Source: Rathayibacter rathayi (GTDB taxonomy: Bacteria; Actinomycetota; Actinomycetes; Actinomycetales; Microbacteriaceae). Taken from it: a stretch of DNA of 64,000 nucleotides. How positions within the stretch are numbered: position 1 is the first letter of the stretch; the number at the start of each line of letters is the position of its first letter. The position numbers and the translations under genes are program-made. Of the stretch, positions 55,467 to 63,890 are shown in pieces. The DNA lies in contig NZ_CP028129.1 in NCBI RefSeq assembly GCF_004011095.1, positions 1-64,000 of the forward strand, given 5' to 3'. The notes under the pieces were generated by a model. It saw nothing but the letters and a program-made list of their open reading frames with translations. It made no database searches and was not told the DNA's origin.

Positions 55467-56702
55467 TTAGCTCTCTGTGGACCGCGCACGACGAGGGCCC
55501 CGGCTGACGACGGGGGGCACGTCCAGGACCGGCACGGCGCGCTTCATGAACCGGTCGAAGTCGGGCACCGTGAAGGCGGCGAAACCGTGCTGAGGAGTGA
55601 AAAGGAGGCCCATCTCGATCAGTTCAGCTCTGGTCGGACCGGCTTGCTGCGACGATCGGTCGAGGAGGGCGGCGACCTCGCTCGCCTTCTGCGGCTCCGA
55701 CCCGAGTTCCGCCATCGCCCGCAAGTACGCGGTCTGGAGCGGTGTCGCCCGATCGAGCCGGACCCGGAAGAAGGAGCTGTCCAGCTTCGCCTCGTAGGCG
55801 TCCCGCGCCAGCTCGACGTCGTCACGGTGGATGTGGTTGTTCTTCGCGACCGTCCAGACCTGATAGCCCAGCTCCTGGATGAAGTAGGGGTATCCGCTGG
55901 TGATCTCGACCGCGAGTTCGACGGCGTCGTCGTCGTACACAGCGCCCTCGGCGGCAGCAGGCTCCCGAAGCGCGGCCGCCGCTTCGTCTGGAGTGAGCGA
56001 GTCGATAGTGGGGAACGTGAACAGGCGCTCCGCATAAGATTTCGCGTCGCCCACGAGCTCGGCGATCTGCGGCAGGCCTGCACCGACGAAGGTGACCGGC
56101 AGACTGCGCTGCACCGTCTTGTGCATGGCCTGGATCAGCGCTTCGAGCTGAGGCGAGTCGAGGAACTGCACCTCGTCGATGAGGAGGACGATCCCCTCCT
56201 CCTGTTCCGCTGCAGCCTCGCCGACAGCGACCAGAACATCCGTCAGATCGAGTCCGAGGTCCTGATGATCGGCGAGTCCTTCGGCCGGCGGGACATCCCA
56301 TCCGATCGACCACACGCCGTCCGCCCCGACCGACACGGCGAAAGCGCTCAGGACGGCGGCGGCGTGTCGACCACGGTCGGTCCATCGCGCCCGCGGTGAC
56401 AGCCGGAGCAGTGCCGCCTTCAGCTGGGAGGCGAGGACGTGGCGGAACCGGCCTTCGCCGTGCTTGACCGCCTCGAACTCGATGACCTCCCAGTTTTCCT
56501 CCAGGGCGATCGAACGAAAGCTGTTCAGGAGAACCGTCTTCCCCACGCCACGCAGGCCGGTGATGATCATGGACTGATCCGTGCGCCCTCGCCGCAGACG
56601 ACGGAGGAGGGTGCGGAAGGCCCTCGTCTGCTCGTCGCGACCGATCAGGGTCTCCGGTAGCGCTCCGGCGTTCGGCGTGTAGGGGTTGTCGACGGCGTCC
56701 AT
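55467..56702 (-). CDS. AAA-type ATPase (Orc1/Cdc6-like P-loop protein)
   Basis: 411 residues. Walker A is ITGLRGVGKTVLLNSF, Walker B is IVLLIDEVQFLD, sensor 1 is VTFVGAGLP, and a lid with sensor-2 region follows (EITSGYPYFIQELGYQVW). The C-terminus looks like a winged helix (LQTAYLRAMAELGSE, ALLDRSSQQAGPTRAELIEMGLLF in parts). Proteins of this kind are scattered in bacterial accessory DNA and some act with mobile or defence loci; no partner gene is adjacent. A long AT-rich palindrome lies 20 bp upstream of the start. Confidence 0.8.
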   Translation of the reverse strand: MDAVDNPYTPNAGALPETLIGRDEQTRAFRTLLRRLRRGRTDQSMIITGLRGVGKTVLLNSFRSIALEENWEVIEFEAVKHGEGRFRHVLASQLKAALLRLSPRARWTDRGRHAAAVLSAFAVSVGADGVWSIGWDVPPAEGLADHQDLGLDLTDVLVAVGEAAAEQEEGIVLLIDEVQFLDSPQLEALIQAMHKTVQRSLPVTFVGAGLPQIAELVGDAKSYAERLFTFPTIDSLTPDEAAAALREPAAAEGAVYDDDAVELAVEITSGYPYFIQELGYQVWTVAKNNHIHRDDVELARDAYEAKLDSSFFRVRLDRATPLQTAYLRAMAELGSEPQKASEVAALLDRSSQQAGPTRAELIEMGLLFTPQHGFAAFTVPDFDRFMKRAVPVLDVPPVVSRGPRRARSTES

Positions 56703-56721
56703 GACGACGACTTTATGAGGT

Positions 56722-56758
56722 TTAGAGCGTTTTATCCAGATTTCCTAAAACGCTCTAA
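56722..56758. promoter_or_regulatory. AT-rich palindrome upstream of the AAA ATPase gene
   Basis: Perfect 13-bp arms TTAGAGCGTTTTA and TAAAACGCTCTAA with an 11-nt spacer. It is a conspicuous AT island in a high-GC genome. A second, smaller palindrome CCTGAC-N6-GTCAGG is at 56770-56787. Probably an operator, perhaps for the winged-helix end of the ATPase itself. Confidence 0.8.
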
Positions 56759-57059
56759 CTCTCAGAAAACCTGACAGGCAGGTCAGGTCGCCAGCCCCTC
56801 CGGGACCTTATTCCGCCTCCTGGACCCGCGACCTGGCGAACGCTGGCAGGATGTACGGGACGGACGGTGCGCGAAGGCGCGCCGCACGGACGGCACCGCC
56901 CGCCCCACAGCGGCCCCGCCGCCCCCGTCCCGCACACCTCCACCCGCTCCCGACAGCGCTCACGGCGCCGGAGCGACACGTCACCGCGGCCCGACCGGGC
57001 GCGCGGTCGGACCCTGCGCCGAGCGCACGCGTCCAGCCACTCCCTCCTGAAAGCCCCGC

Positions 57060-58766
57060 ATGCGAAACGCCAGAACCGCCAAGCCCGCCCGCCACCACCT
57101 CGAACTCCCCAGGCCCAAGCCCCTCGAGAAGGGCGCCATGCGGATCACCCCGCTCGGCGGCCTCGGCGAGATCGGCCGCAATATGACCGTCTTCGAGCAC
57201 AAGGGCAAGCTGCTCATCGTCGACTGCGGCGTCCTCTTCCCCGAGGAGAACCAGCCCGGCATCGACGTGATCCTCCCCGACTTCGCTGCGATCCGCTCGC
57301 GCCTGAAGGACATCGAGGCCATCGTCCTCACCCACGGCCACGAGGACCACATCGGCGGTGTGCCGTACCTACTGAAGGAGCGCGGCGACATCCCGATCAT
57401 CGCCTCGACCTTCACCCTCGCGCTGATCAGCGCGAAGCTCACCGAGCACCGGATCACCCCGCGCACCCGCCCGGTGAAGGAGGGCGACCGCGTCGACGCC
57501 GGCGTTTTCAACCTTGAGTTCCTCGCCGTCAACCACTCCATTCCGGATGGCCTCGCTGTCGCGATCCGCACCGAGGCGGGCCTCGTGCTGCACACGGGCG
57601 ACTTCAAGATGGACCAGTTCCCGTTGGACGGGCGCACCACCGACCTCCCCGGCTTCGCCCGTCTGGGTGATGAGGGAGTCGACCTGTTCCTGGTCGACTC
57701 CACCAACGCCGATGTCCCCGGTTTCGCGATCTCGGAGGGCGACCTCGCCCCGGCGATCGACCAGGTGTTCCGCACCGCGCCGCGCCGCATCGTCGTCTCG
57801 AGCTTTGCGAGCCATGTGCACCGCATCCAGCAGGTCCTCGACGCCGCGCAGCGCCACGGCCGCAAGGTCGCCTTCGTCGGCCGCTCGATGGTGCGCAACA
57901 TGGGCATCGCCGCCGACCTGGGCTACCTCAAGATCCCGGCCGGCCTCGTCGTCGACATGAAGGTGCTCGAGAAGCTGCCCGCGACCGAGATCGTGATGAT
58001 CTGCACCGGATCGCAGGGCGAGCCGATGGCGGCGCTCTCGCGGATGGCCAACAAGGACCACATCATCGACATCGGCCCCGGCGACACCGTGCTGCTGGCC
58101 AGCTCGCTCATCCCCGGCAACGAGAACGCGATCTACCGGATCATCAACGCCTTTACCCGCTGGGGCGCGACCGTCGTGCACAAGGGCAACGCCAAGGTGC
58201 ACGTCTCGGGTCACGCCAGCGCGGGCGAACTCGCCTACTGCTACAACATCCTGCGCCCCACCGCGGTGCTCCCCGTACACGGAGAGTGGCGCCACCTCAC
58301 CGCCAACGCGGCCATCGCGACCCGCACCGGGATCGACGAGAAGGACGTCTTCGTCATCGAGGACGGTGTCTCGATCGACCTGGTGAAGGGCCGATCGCGC
58401 ATCAGCGGGCGCATCCCGGCCGATCAGATCCTGGTCGACGGCACCACGATGGGTGTCGCGACCGAGGACGCCATGAACGACCGCATCGTGCTCGCGGAGG
58501 AGGGTGCCATCACGGTCCTCGCCATCGCCGATCTCGACCGGGGTACGCTCGGCGAGCCCGTCGAGTTCTTTACCCGGGGCTTCGTCGAGGAGCCGGGTTG
58601 GAAGGCGAACGCGAGCAAGGCGATCGACGACGCGGTTATGCAGGCCGCGGGCAAGCTGGTCGAGCTCGAGGCGATGGAGGCGCTGATCACGCGCACCCTC
58701 GGCCGCTGGCTGACCCGCCGTCACCGCCGCAACCCCGTCATCACCACGATCGTCGTCGAGGAGTAG
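57060..58766 (+). CDS. rnj: Ribonuclease J
   Basis: 568 residues. The metallo-beta-lactamase core has ITPLGGLGEIGRNM, the metal motif THGHEDHIGG and LHTGDFKMD; the beta-CASP part has FASHVHRIQQV and SGHASAGEL; a C-terminal domain follows. It is an essential-type endo/5'-exoribonuclease in mRNA turnover and rRNA maturation. The usual upstream dapA is absent. ATG 57138 (MRITPLGG) is an alternative start. Confidence 0.96.
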   Translation: MRNARTAKPARHHLELPRPKPLEKGAMRITPLGGLGEIGRNMTVFEHKGKLLIVDCGVLFPEENQPGIDVILPDFAAIRSRLKDIEAIVLTHGHEDHIGGVPYLLKERGDIPIIASTFTLALISAKLTEHRITPRTRPVKEGDRVDAGVFNLEFLAVNHSIPDGLAVAIRTEAGLVLHTGDFKMDQFPLDGRTTDLPGFARLGDEGVDLFLVDSTNADVPGFAISEGDLAPAIDQVFRTAPRRIVVSSFASHVHRIQQVLDAAQRHGRKVAFVGRSMVRNMGIAADLGYLKIPAGLVVDMKVLEKLPATEIVMICTGSQGEPMAALSRMANKDHIIDIGPGDTVLLASSLIPGNENAIYRIINAFTRWGATVVHKGNAKVHVSGHASAGELAYCYNILRPTAVLPVHGEWRHLTANAAIATRTGIDEKDVFVIEDGVSIDLVKGRSRISGRIPADQILVDGTTMGVATEDAMNDRIVLAEEGAITVLAIADLDRGTLGEPVEFFTRGFVEEPGWKANASKAIDDAVMQAAGKLVELEAMEALITRTLGRWLTRRHRRNPVITTIVVEE

Positions 58767-58800
58767 GCGCCCCAGCACCCGCGCTCCGCGCCACGCCCCT

Positions 58801-58818
58801 CCCGACAAAAGTGTCGGG
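58801..58818. promoter_or_regulatory. Palindrome before the toxin-antitoxin genes
   Basis: Perfect CCCGACA-AAAG-TGTCGGG between rnj and the antitoxin gene. It could be the antitoxin operator or a short terminator for rnj. Confidence 0.6.
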
Positions 58819-58867
58819 TGGTAGCGTGGCGCACGCCCGCACTCCACGGGCCGAACAAGGAGGCGTC

Positions 58868-59269
58868 ATGGCCAGCACTGAATTCGCCGTCGAGATCCCG
58901 GCGGTGTCCGACGCTTCTCCGAGCAGGCGTGGCGCGGCGGTCCGCGCCGAGTCTGCACTCCAGGCGCGGGTCGCGCTCCTCATAGACTCGCTCGGAAGCG
59001 GCGCCGAGCTGGCCCGTCTCCTCGACGTCCATCGCGGCCAGCCGTCGCAGTGGAGCAAGGGCCACGAGCAGCCCGCGCCGCGGACGATCCAGCTGCTGCT
59101 CGACCTCGACTACGTCGTGGCGAAGGCGCGGCAGGCGTGGTCGGGCCGAGCGGCGATCGACTGGCTGACCGGCTCCTGTACCCTCCTCGACGGCGCGCGG
59201 CCGATCGACGTCCTCAAGGCGTCCGGCAGCACGCCGGTCGTCCAGGCCCTCGACGTCGCAATGGCGTAG
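58868..59269 (+). CDS. Xre/MbcA/ParS-type antitoxin
   Basis: 133 residues from ATG 58868 with AAGGAGG. The N-terminal helix-turn-helix-like part (LIDSLGSGAELARLLDVH, PSQWSKGHEQP) is followed by the toxin-binding DUF2384 region (AIDWLTGSCTLLDGARPIDV). It ends 3 bp before the RES toxin. Such antitoxins bind the RES toxin and repress their own promoter. Confidence 0.9.
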   Translation: MASTEFAVEIPAVSDASPSRRGAAVRAESALQARVALLIDSLGSGAELARLLDVHRGQPSQWSKGHEQPAPRTIQLLLDLDYVVAKARQAWSGRAAIDWLTGSCTLLDGARPIDVLKASGSTPVVQALDVAMA

Positions 59270-59272
59270 ACC

Positions 59273-59848
59273 GTGCTGGTCTACCGGGTCTTCGCCCATG
59301 ATCCCGAGGCGGAGCCCGGCGCCTCCGGGCACCCCGACCACGTCTACAGCCCGGCGCAGGGCTTCTCTCGGCTCGATAATCCCGCGTCGTACACGACCTG
59401 GTACTTCGGGCAGACACCCGAGGTCGCGGTCGGCGAGTCGTTCGGAGACTTGGCGGTCTGGTCCGAGGACATGTTCGAGACCCCGTGGCTGCGCACCGGC
59501 CGCCGTGTCCTCGGGGTGTTCGACATCCCCGACGACACGCCCCTGCTCGACCTCGATGACGCGAGGAGCCTCCTCGATCGGTCTCTGCGTCCCACGCAGG
59601 TCGTCACGCGGGTACGCGCGGTGAGCCAGGCCTGGGCACTGAGCGTGTTCCAGGAGCAGCGTCACGGCCGGCGGTGCTGGGACGGTGTCCGATGGTGGTC
59701 CTACCAGCGCCCTCACTGGGCGGTGCTCGGACTGTGGCACGAGCCGACGTCGCCGCCGCGATCACGGTTCGTCGAGGCGCAGCGGCTCTCCCGAGAGCAT
59801 CCGGCGGTCGTGTCGGCGCGAGCGTCGCTGCAGAAGGCGTGGCACTAG
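59273..59848 (+). CDS. RES-domain toxin
   Basis: 191 residues from GTG 59273. The RES family residues are visible: Arg in VYRVF, Tyr in YTTWYFGQTPEVAVGES with the conserved Glu, and SQAW in the later part. Characterised RES toxins (MbcT, Res) break down NAD+. The gene is intact and immediately downstream of its antitoxin. Confidence 0.9.
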   Translation: MLVYRVFAHDPEAEPGASGHPDHVYSPAQGFSRLDNPASYTTWYFGQTPEVAVGESFGDLAVWSEDMFETPWLRTGRRVLGVFDIPDDTPLLDLDDARSLLDRSLRPTQVVTRVRAVSQAWALSVFQEQRHGRRCWDGVRWWSYQRPHWAVLGLWHEPTSPPRSRFVEAQRLSREHPAVVSARASLQKAWH

Positions 59849-59984
59849 CCGAGCCGGGCTGTCACGTCGAGGTGTGACGCCGACGTGTCACGTCTGCGTC
59901 TGCCTCCGCTACCCCCTGCCCCGTGAAGCGCAGGCGGAGCAGAGTGGGAGGGTCGGCAGGTCGCCGACGCGAAGGGAGAGCGCC

Positions 59985-60122
59985 ATGAGCATCGACCGCA
60001 CCACGGGCGAGGACCCCGAGAAGACCGAGGACCTCCCCGACGGCACCGGGACGGACACCTCCTCCGGCGGCGGCGACACCGACACCGTCTCCGGCGGGGA
60101 GCCGGACGAGCCCACCGAGTAG
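59985..60122 (+). CDS. Small acidic protein, 45 residues
   Basis: ATG 59985 follows GAAGGGAG. The product (MSIDRTTGEDPEKTEDLPDG, ending GGEPDEPTE) is acidic and unstructured. It belongs with the other small acidic proteins of the window; function unknown. Confidence 0.55.
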   Translation: MSIDRTTGEDPEKTEDLPDGTGTDTSSGGGDTDTVSGGEPDEPTE

Positions 60123-60167
60123 AGCCGCGAACGATGCAGGGCGGGACCGATCGGCTCCGCCCTGCAG

Positions 60168-60227
60168 CGTTCCGTCGATCAGATCAGCGTTTCGTCGATC
60201 AGATCAGCGTTCCGTCGATCAGATCAG
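60168..60227. repeat. Tandem repeat, 20 bp x 3
   Basis: Units of CGTTCCGTCGATCAGATCAG run into and include the stop codon of the DUF6458 gene. Confidence 0.9.
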
Positions 60228-60476
60228 CGGGCCATCGCTCTCGCTCGAGCGGCGGGTGACCTGCTCGCCGCTGGCGGGGTCGACGGCTGAGCGCGTGGTC
60301 GAGACGGCCTGGCGGCGGCGCGTCAGCAGGACCAGCCCGAGGATCAGGCCGACCGCTCCGGCCGCCATCAGGATGTAGCCGACCAGCTTGAGGTCGATTC
60401 CGGACACCTGCACGTCGACGGCGAAGGCGAGGACCGCCCCGACGATGAGGAGGAAGATTCCTGCTCCGATGCTCAT
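60219..60476 (-). CDS. DUF6458-type membrane protein
   Basis: 85 residues from ATG 60476 with AGAAGGAG. Two membrane helices (GAGIFLLIVGAVLAFAVDV and LVGYILMAAGAVGLILGLVL) and a short polar tail. This pattern matches the DUF6458 family of Actinobacteria. Function unknown. Its last codons overlap the tandem repeat. Confidence 0.78.
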   Translation of the reverse strand: MSIGAGIFLLIVGAVLAFAVDVQVSGIDLKLVGYILMAAGAVGLILGLVLLTRRRQAVSTTRSAVDPASGEQVTRRSSESDGPLI

Positions 60477-60614
60477 TGCGCGCTCCTTCTGACTGCCACC
60501 GGCGCGCGCGCGGGGAGCGCGCAGGGGCACCGGCGATCGCCCCACGGTAGACCCGGGGTGCGGAGCCCCCCAGGCCTTCCGGCGGAGGGCCCCGCGGGTG
60601 TAGGGCGGGCGGTG

Positions 60615-61013
60615 TCAGCGGTCGACGACGCGGAGCATCACGCGGGTGCGGTCGGCGCGGGTCACCAGGCCCTCGATCAGGAGGAACACGCGGTATTCGA
60701 GCCGGTACTTGCCCAAGAACACGCGGCCCAGCCGCTCCACCTCCCCGGCGTCGGCGTCGATCCGGGCGGCCGCCTCGATCGGTACTGCATAGTCGGAGAC
60801 GCGGCCGCGGCGATCGCAGGGCACCAGCGTCACCCGGGGGTCGTTGCGGAGCCGCTTCACCTTTCCGCTGCGGCGAGGAGTGGTGACGATCAGCTCCTCG
60901 CCGTCACGGGCGATCCAGACCGGAGTCGAGACGGCATCGCCGGACCTGCGGTAGGTGGTGAGCGAGACGAAGCGTTCGTCGGCCAGAGCGGCGAGGGCAG
61001 GGGAGAGGGGCAT
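60615..61013 (-). CDS. PPOX-class oxidoreductase (F420 or FMN binding)
   Basis: 132 residues. The split-barrel pattern is evident: RFVSLTTYRRSGDAVSTPVW, LIVTTPRRSGKVKRLRND, RVTLVPCDRRGRV. The RSGKVKRL phrase is typical of actinobacterial PPOX-class F420-dependent proteins. The reaction is not known. Confidence 0.85.
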   Translation of the reverse strand: MPLSPALAALADERFVSLTTYRRSGDAVSTPVWIARDGEELIVTTPRRSGKVKRLRNDPRVTLVPCDRRGRVSDYAVPIEAAARIDADAGEVERLGRVFLGKYRLEYRVFLLIEGLVTRADRTRVMLRVVDR

Positions 61014-61088
61014 CCCCGAAGTAGAGCGGCCGGGAGCGGTGACCGCAAGCCTCCTGGCCACCCGCATCCGCCGCCCTAGGCTGAGACG

Positions 61089-61919
61089 ATGACCGACCCG
61101 ACGCCTCTGATCGGCCCGACCGAGGCGCCCGAGCTGCATGTGATGACCTACAACATCCGTCGCCGGATGCCGCGCCTGACCTCCCGCGCCGCCGACCAGT
61201 GGGACCGCCGCCGCCCGCTCGTGCGGCGGCTGCTCAAGCAGGAGCGACCCTCCATCCTCGCCGTGCAGGAGGCGCTGCCGGCTCAGTCGGACGCCGTGCA
61301 CGAGGCGATGGGCTCGTCCTTCGAGGCGATGGGCTTCGGCCGGGATGCCGACCGCGGCGGCGAGCGCGTGATGCTCTTCGTCGACCGCCGCCGCTTCGAC
61401 GTTCGCCACTGGAGCCAGATCGCCCTCTCCGACACTCCGGACATCGCCGGCTCGCGCAGCTGGGGCAACCGGATCCCCCGCACCGCCGTGATCGCGGAGC
61501 TGACCAACTCTGCGACCAGCCGTGAGCTCACCGTGATCTCGACGCACTTCGACCACATCTCGCGGCGCTCGCGCCAGCGCTCCGCCGAGCTGATCGCCGA
61601 GCGGGTGCTTGCGCTCGGCCGTCCCGCGATCGTGATGGGCGACATGAACACCGACATCGACACGGTCCCCTACCGCGCACTGCTCGACGGCGGCTGCCTC
61701 GCCGACTCCTGGGAGGCCGCCGAGCGGCAGCTCACCCACTCGTGGAGTACGTTCTCGAACTATCGGCCGCCCGCTCCGGGCAAGCGGATCGACTGGCTGC
61801 TCGTCAGCGAGGGCGCGTTCGAGGTCGTCTCGGCGGGTATCAATGCCGTCCGCTACGGGGGTTCGGCGCCCTCCGACCACGAGCCGGTCCAGGCCGTGCT
61901 TCGCTTCACGAACCCGTGA
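61089..61919 (+). CDS. Endonuclease/exonuclease/phosphatase family protein
   Basis: 276 residues with the EEP fold residues: VMTYNIRR, LAVQEALPAQ with the metal-binding Glu, STHFDHIS, VMGDMNTD, and the final Asp-His in SDHEPVQA. No signal peptide. Related proteins cleave phosphodiesters in nucleic acids, sugars or lipids. The next gene starts within its stop codon. Confidence 0.88.
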   Translation: MTDPTPLIGPTEAPELHVMTYNIRRRMPRLTSRAADQWDRRRPLVRRLLKQERPSILAVQEALPAQSDAVHEAMGSSFEAMGFGRDADRGGERVMLFVDRRRFDVRHWSQIALSDTPDIAGSRSWGNRIPRTAVIAELTNSATSRELTVISTHFDHISRRSRQRSAELIAERVLALGRPAIVMGDMNTDIDTVPYRALLDGGCLADSWEAAERQLTHSWSTFSNYRPPAPGKRIDWLLVSEGAFEVVSAGINAVRYGGSAPSDHEPVQAVLRFTNP

Positions 61920-62545
61920 GCGGCTCCGCCCTCGTCAAAACCTTCCTCCAGTCCCCGCGGACCCGCGGCGAGTGGACCGCCGATGGCATCCGTGCGGTCG
62001 GGGCCGCGAGCATCGTGGCCGCCTCGATCGGCTGGACCCTGATCGACGTGGCGGTCCTCGCGCTCGCCGCGATCGGCCTGGCGCTGCCGAGGTTCCTCGG
62101 CATCCGGCCGGCGCTCGACGCCGCGTTCGGGGTGGCGCTGCTCGTCGCCTCCTGGAGCAGCGTGCTCGGGCTCTACGAGGCGTGGCCGCAGTGGGACCTG
62201 GTGGTGCACTGCGTGCTCAACGGGTTGATCGCCGCGGTGGCGTACATCGTGGCCGCGAGAGCCGGAGTCGTTCCGACGGTGTCGGGTGAGCGCGGTCCGC
62301 TCGCTCCCGCGGTCGTGCTCTGCGCCTGTTTCGGTACCACCGCGGGCGTGCTGTGGGAGTGGGGCGAGTGGGCGGGCCACCGCTTCATCGACTCCTCGAT
62401 CGTCGTCGGCTACGAGGACACCCTCGGCGACCTCGCTGCAGGGGCACTCGGCTCGGTCCTCGCCGGCGCGCTGATGCGCTTCTGGTCGGCGAAGTCCCGC
62501 GTGATCCGACCCGGCTCCTCGCCCGACGTCGGAGCTGCGGCGTAG
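61916..62545 (+). CDS. DUF2238-like membrane protein
   Basis: 209 residues from GTG 61916, overlapping the nuclease stop by 4 bp. Five to six helices; the segment GVLWEWGEWAGHRF followed by VGYEDTLGDLAAGALG is typical of this family, with conserved Glu and Asp inside the membrane region. Function unknown. Confidence 0.75.
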   Translation: MSGSALVKTFLQSPRTRGEWTADGIRAVGAASIVAASIGWTLIDVAVLALAAIGLALPRFLGIRPALDAAFGVALLVASWSSVLGLYEAWPQWDLVVHCVLNGLIAAVAYIVAARAGVVPTVSGERGPLAPAVVLCACFGTTAGVLWEWGEWAGHRFIDSSIVVGYEDTLGDLAAGALGSVLAGALMRFWSAKSRVIRPGSSPDVGAAA

Positions 62546-62560
62546 CGTGGCCGCTTCGCG

Positions 62561-62914
62561 ATGGACTCCGAGACCGACGAGCTGATCCGCGAGTTCGTCG
62601 CGGCCGGCGGGCACGCGGAGGATTGGGCTCCCGACTACAGCGTCGCCCCGACCGACATCGCTCCGATCGTGCGCGAACGGGTCCACGACGGCGAGCGGGA
62701 GCGCGAGCTGGAGTTCGCGTCCTGGGGCTTCACCCCGTCCTGGTCAACGGGGACGTCGACGGGGAAGCGGCCGTCGCTGATCAACGCGCGCCTCGAGTCG
62801 GTCGCGACCCCGGGCTGCTCACGCCGGTCGCCTGACGGAGCGGGGCATTCGGCGCCAGCCCCGGCACTCCCACCTCCCTCACCTGAGGATCCGTCCGCGC
62901 CTCAGGAGAGGTGA
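62561..62914 (+). pseudogene. SRAP (YedK/HMCES-like) remnant without the catalytic Cys
   Basis: The frame reads DELIREFVAAGGHAEDWAPD, YSVAPTDIAPIVRERV, LEFASWGFTPSW and INARLESVAT, all SRAP features, and then loses similarity by about residue 85. Normal proteins begin MCGRF with the catalytic Cys2. Here the six bases before GRFAMDSE are TAG CGT: the start and Cys codons are gone. With about 230 residues expected, it is truncated at both ends. Confidence 0.75.
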
Positions 62915-63351
62915 GATCCTCGACGGATATCAGGTACGACGTCGAGGTCGCCGAGCGCCTGTGCTCCCGGCTGAGCGCACTCGCCGCGTAGGTGACGGCC
63001 GGGTCCGGGCAGGCCGAAAGTGAGAGGCGGCGCAGGCGCGAGTTCACCGAGTGGCGGGAGCGAGAGGCGCAGCGGGAGCAGGCCGCCGCCGACCCGGTGC
63101 GGATGCGCAGCTCGATGGGGCTGGCCGGGGCGACAGCGCTCTCGCTGGAGGACTTCGAGCGGCAGGTCGGGGCGCTTGCGGCGGGCCTGGCGAAGGCTGA
63201 CGAGCGCGCGCGGCTGAACTCGACCGTGGCGCCGGCATCGTCCGCGCCGGGGGTCGTGATCCCGTTTCCGAAGTGGGAGGACCCGTTCACCCGACCGCCG
63301 ATCATGCGGCCACCGCCGACGCAGCAGAGGTCTCCGGTGCCGCCAGAGTGA
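62911..63351 (+). pseudogene. Hypothetical gene interrupted by a TAG
   Basis: GTG 62911 has AGGAGAG just upstream and encodes 26 residues (TDIRYDVEVAERLCSRLSAL) to a TAG at 62989-62991. The same frame then continues directly from GTG 62992 for 119 residues with charged helical composition (REFTEWREREAQREQ, LSLEDFERQVGALAAGLAKA, then PFPKWEDPFTRPP). A single C-to-T change (CAG to TAG) would explain the split. If GTG 62992 is used, the shorter product is intact. The helical start recalls WXG100-type small proteins only vaguely. Confidence 0.5.
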
Positions 63352-63396
63352 GAGCACGGGAGGGACGCGACCGCGGCCGCGCCCCTCCTGCTCGTC

Positions 63397-63723
63397 CTAC
63401 TTCGTGCCGGCGTGCCCCGGGAACGGCTTGCCGTTCAGCGAGACCTCGTCGGGGTCGACCTCGACATCGCCCACGTCATCCGGTCCACCCGTGCCGGGTA
63501 CGGCCTTCACGTCGGCCGAGCCGGACACGTCGGTGCGGCTCTCGGCCGGGTCCGAGTCCTGCTTGGCTTCGGTCTCACGCTCGCTGCCGGGCGACTCCGA
63601 GATGTCCTTCTCAATGGTCTCGCTCTCGGAGGAGGTGGCGGGCGCCGCTCCCTCCGGTGTGCCGATGGTCGAGCCCTGATCGTCTTGCTCCGTGACGTTC
63701 TGCTCCGTGCGGTCCTGGTCCAT
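63397..63723 (-). CDS. Acidic, probably unstructured protein, 108 residues
   Basis: ATG 63723. The product is rich in Glu, Asp, Ser, Thr and Gly (MDQDRTEQNVTEQDDQGST, SESETIEKDISESPGSERET), ending VSLNGKPFPGHAGTK. No family known. Similar in character to the protein at 48188. Confidence 0.6.
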   Translation of the reverse strand: MDQDRTEQNVTEQDDQGSTIGTPEGAAPATSSESETIEKDISESPGSERETEAKQDSDPAESRTDVSGSADVKAVPGTGGPDDVGDVEVDPDEVSLNGKPFPGHAGTK

Positions 63724-63890
63724 GTCGTCGCCTTTCGTCGGTACCTCCGACGCTACGTCGGGGCGTGCGCCCGGGCACCCGCTTGACAGCCCGGCCGGGG
63801 GAGGGCGGCGCGCAGGGTCGACGTATTACCCTGGGTCGACGGTCGCACCGGGGGGCGCGGCACACCCGCCGCCGACCGCGAGGAGGACCT

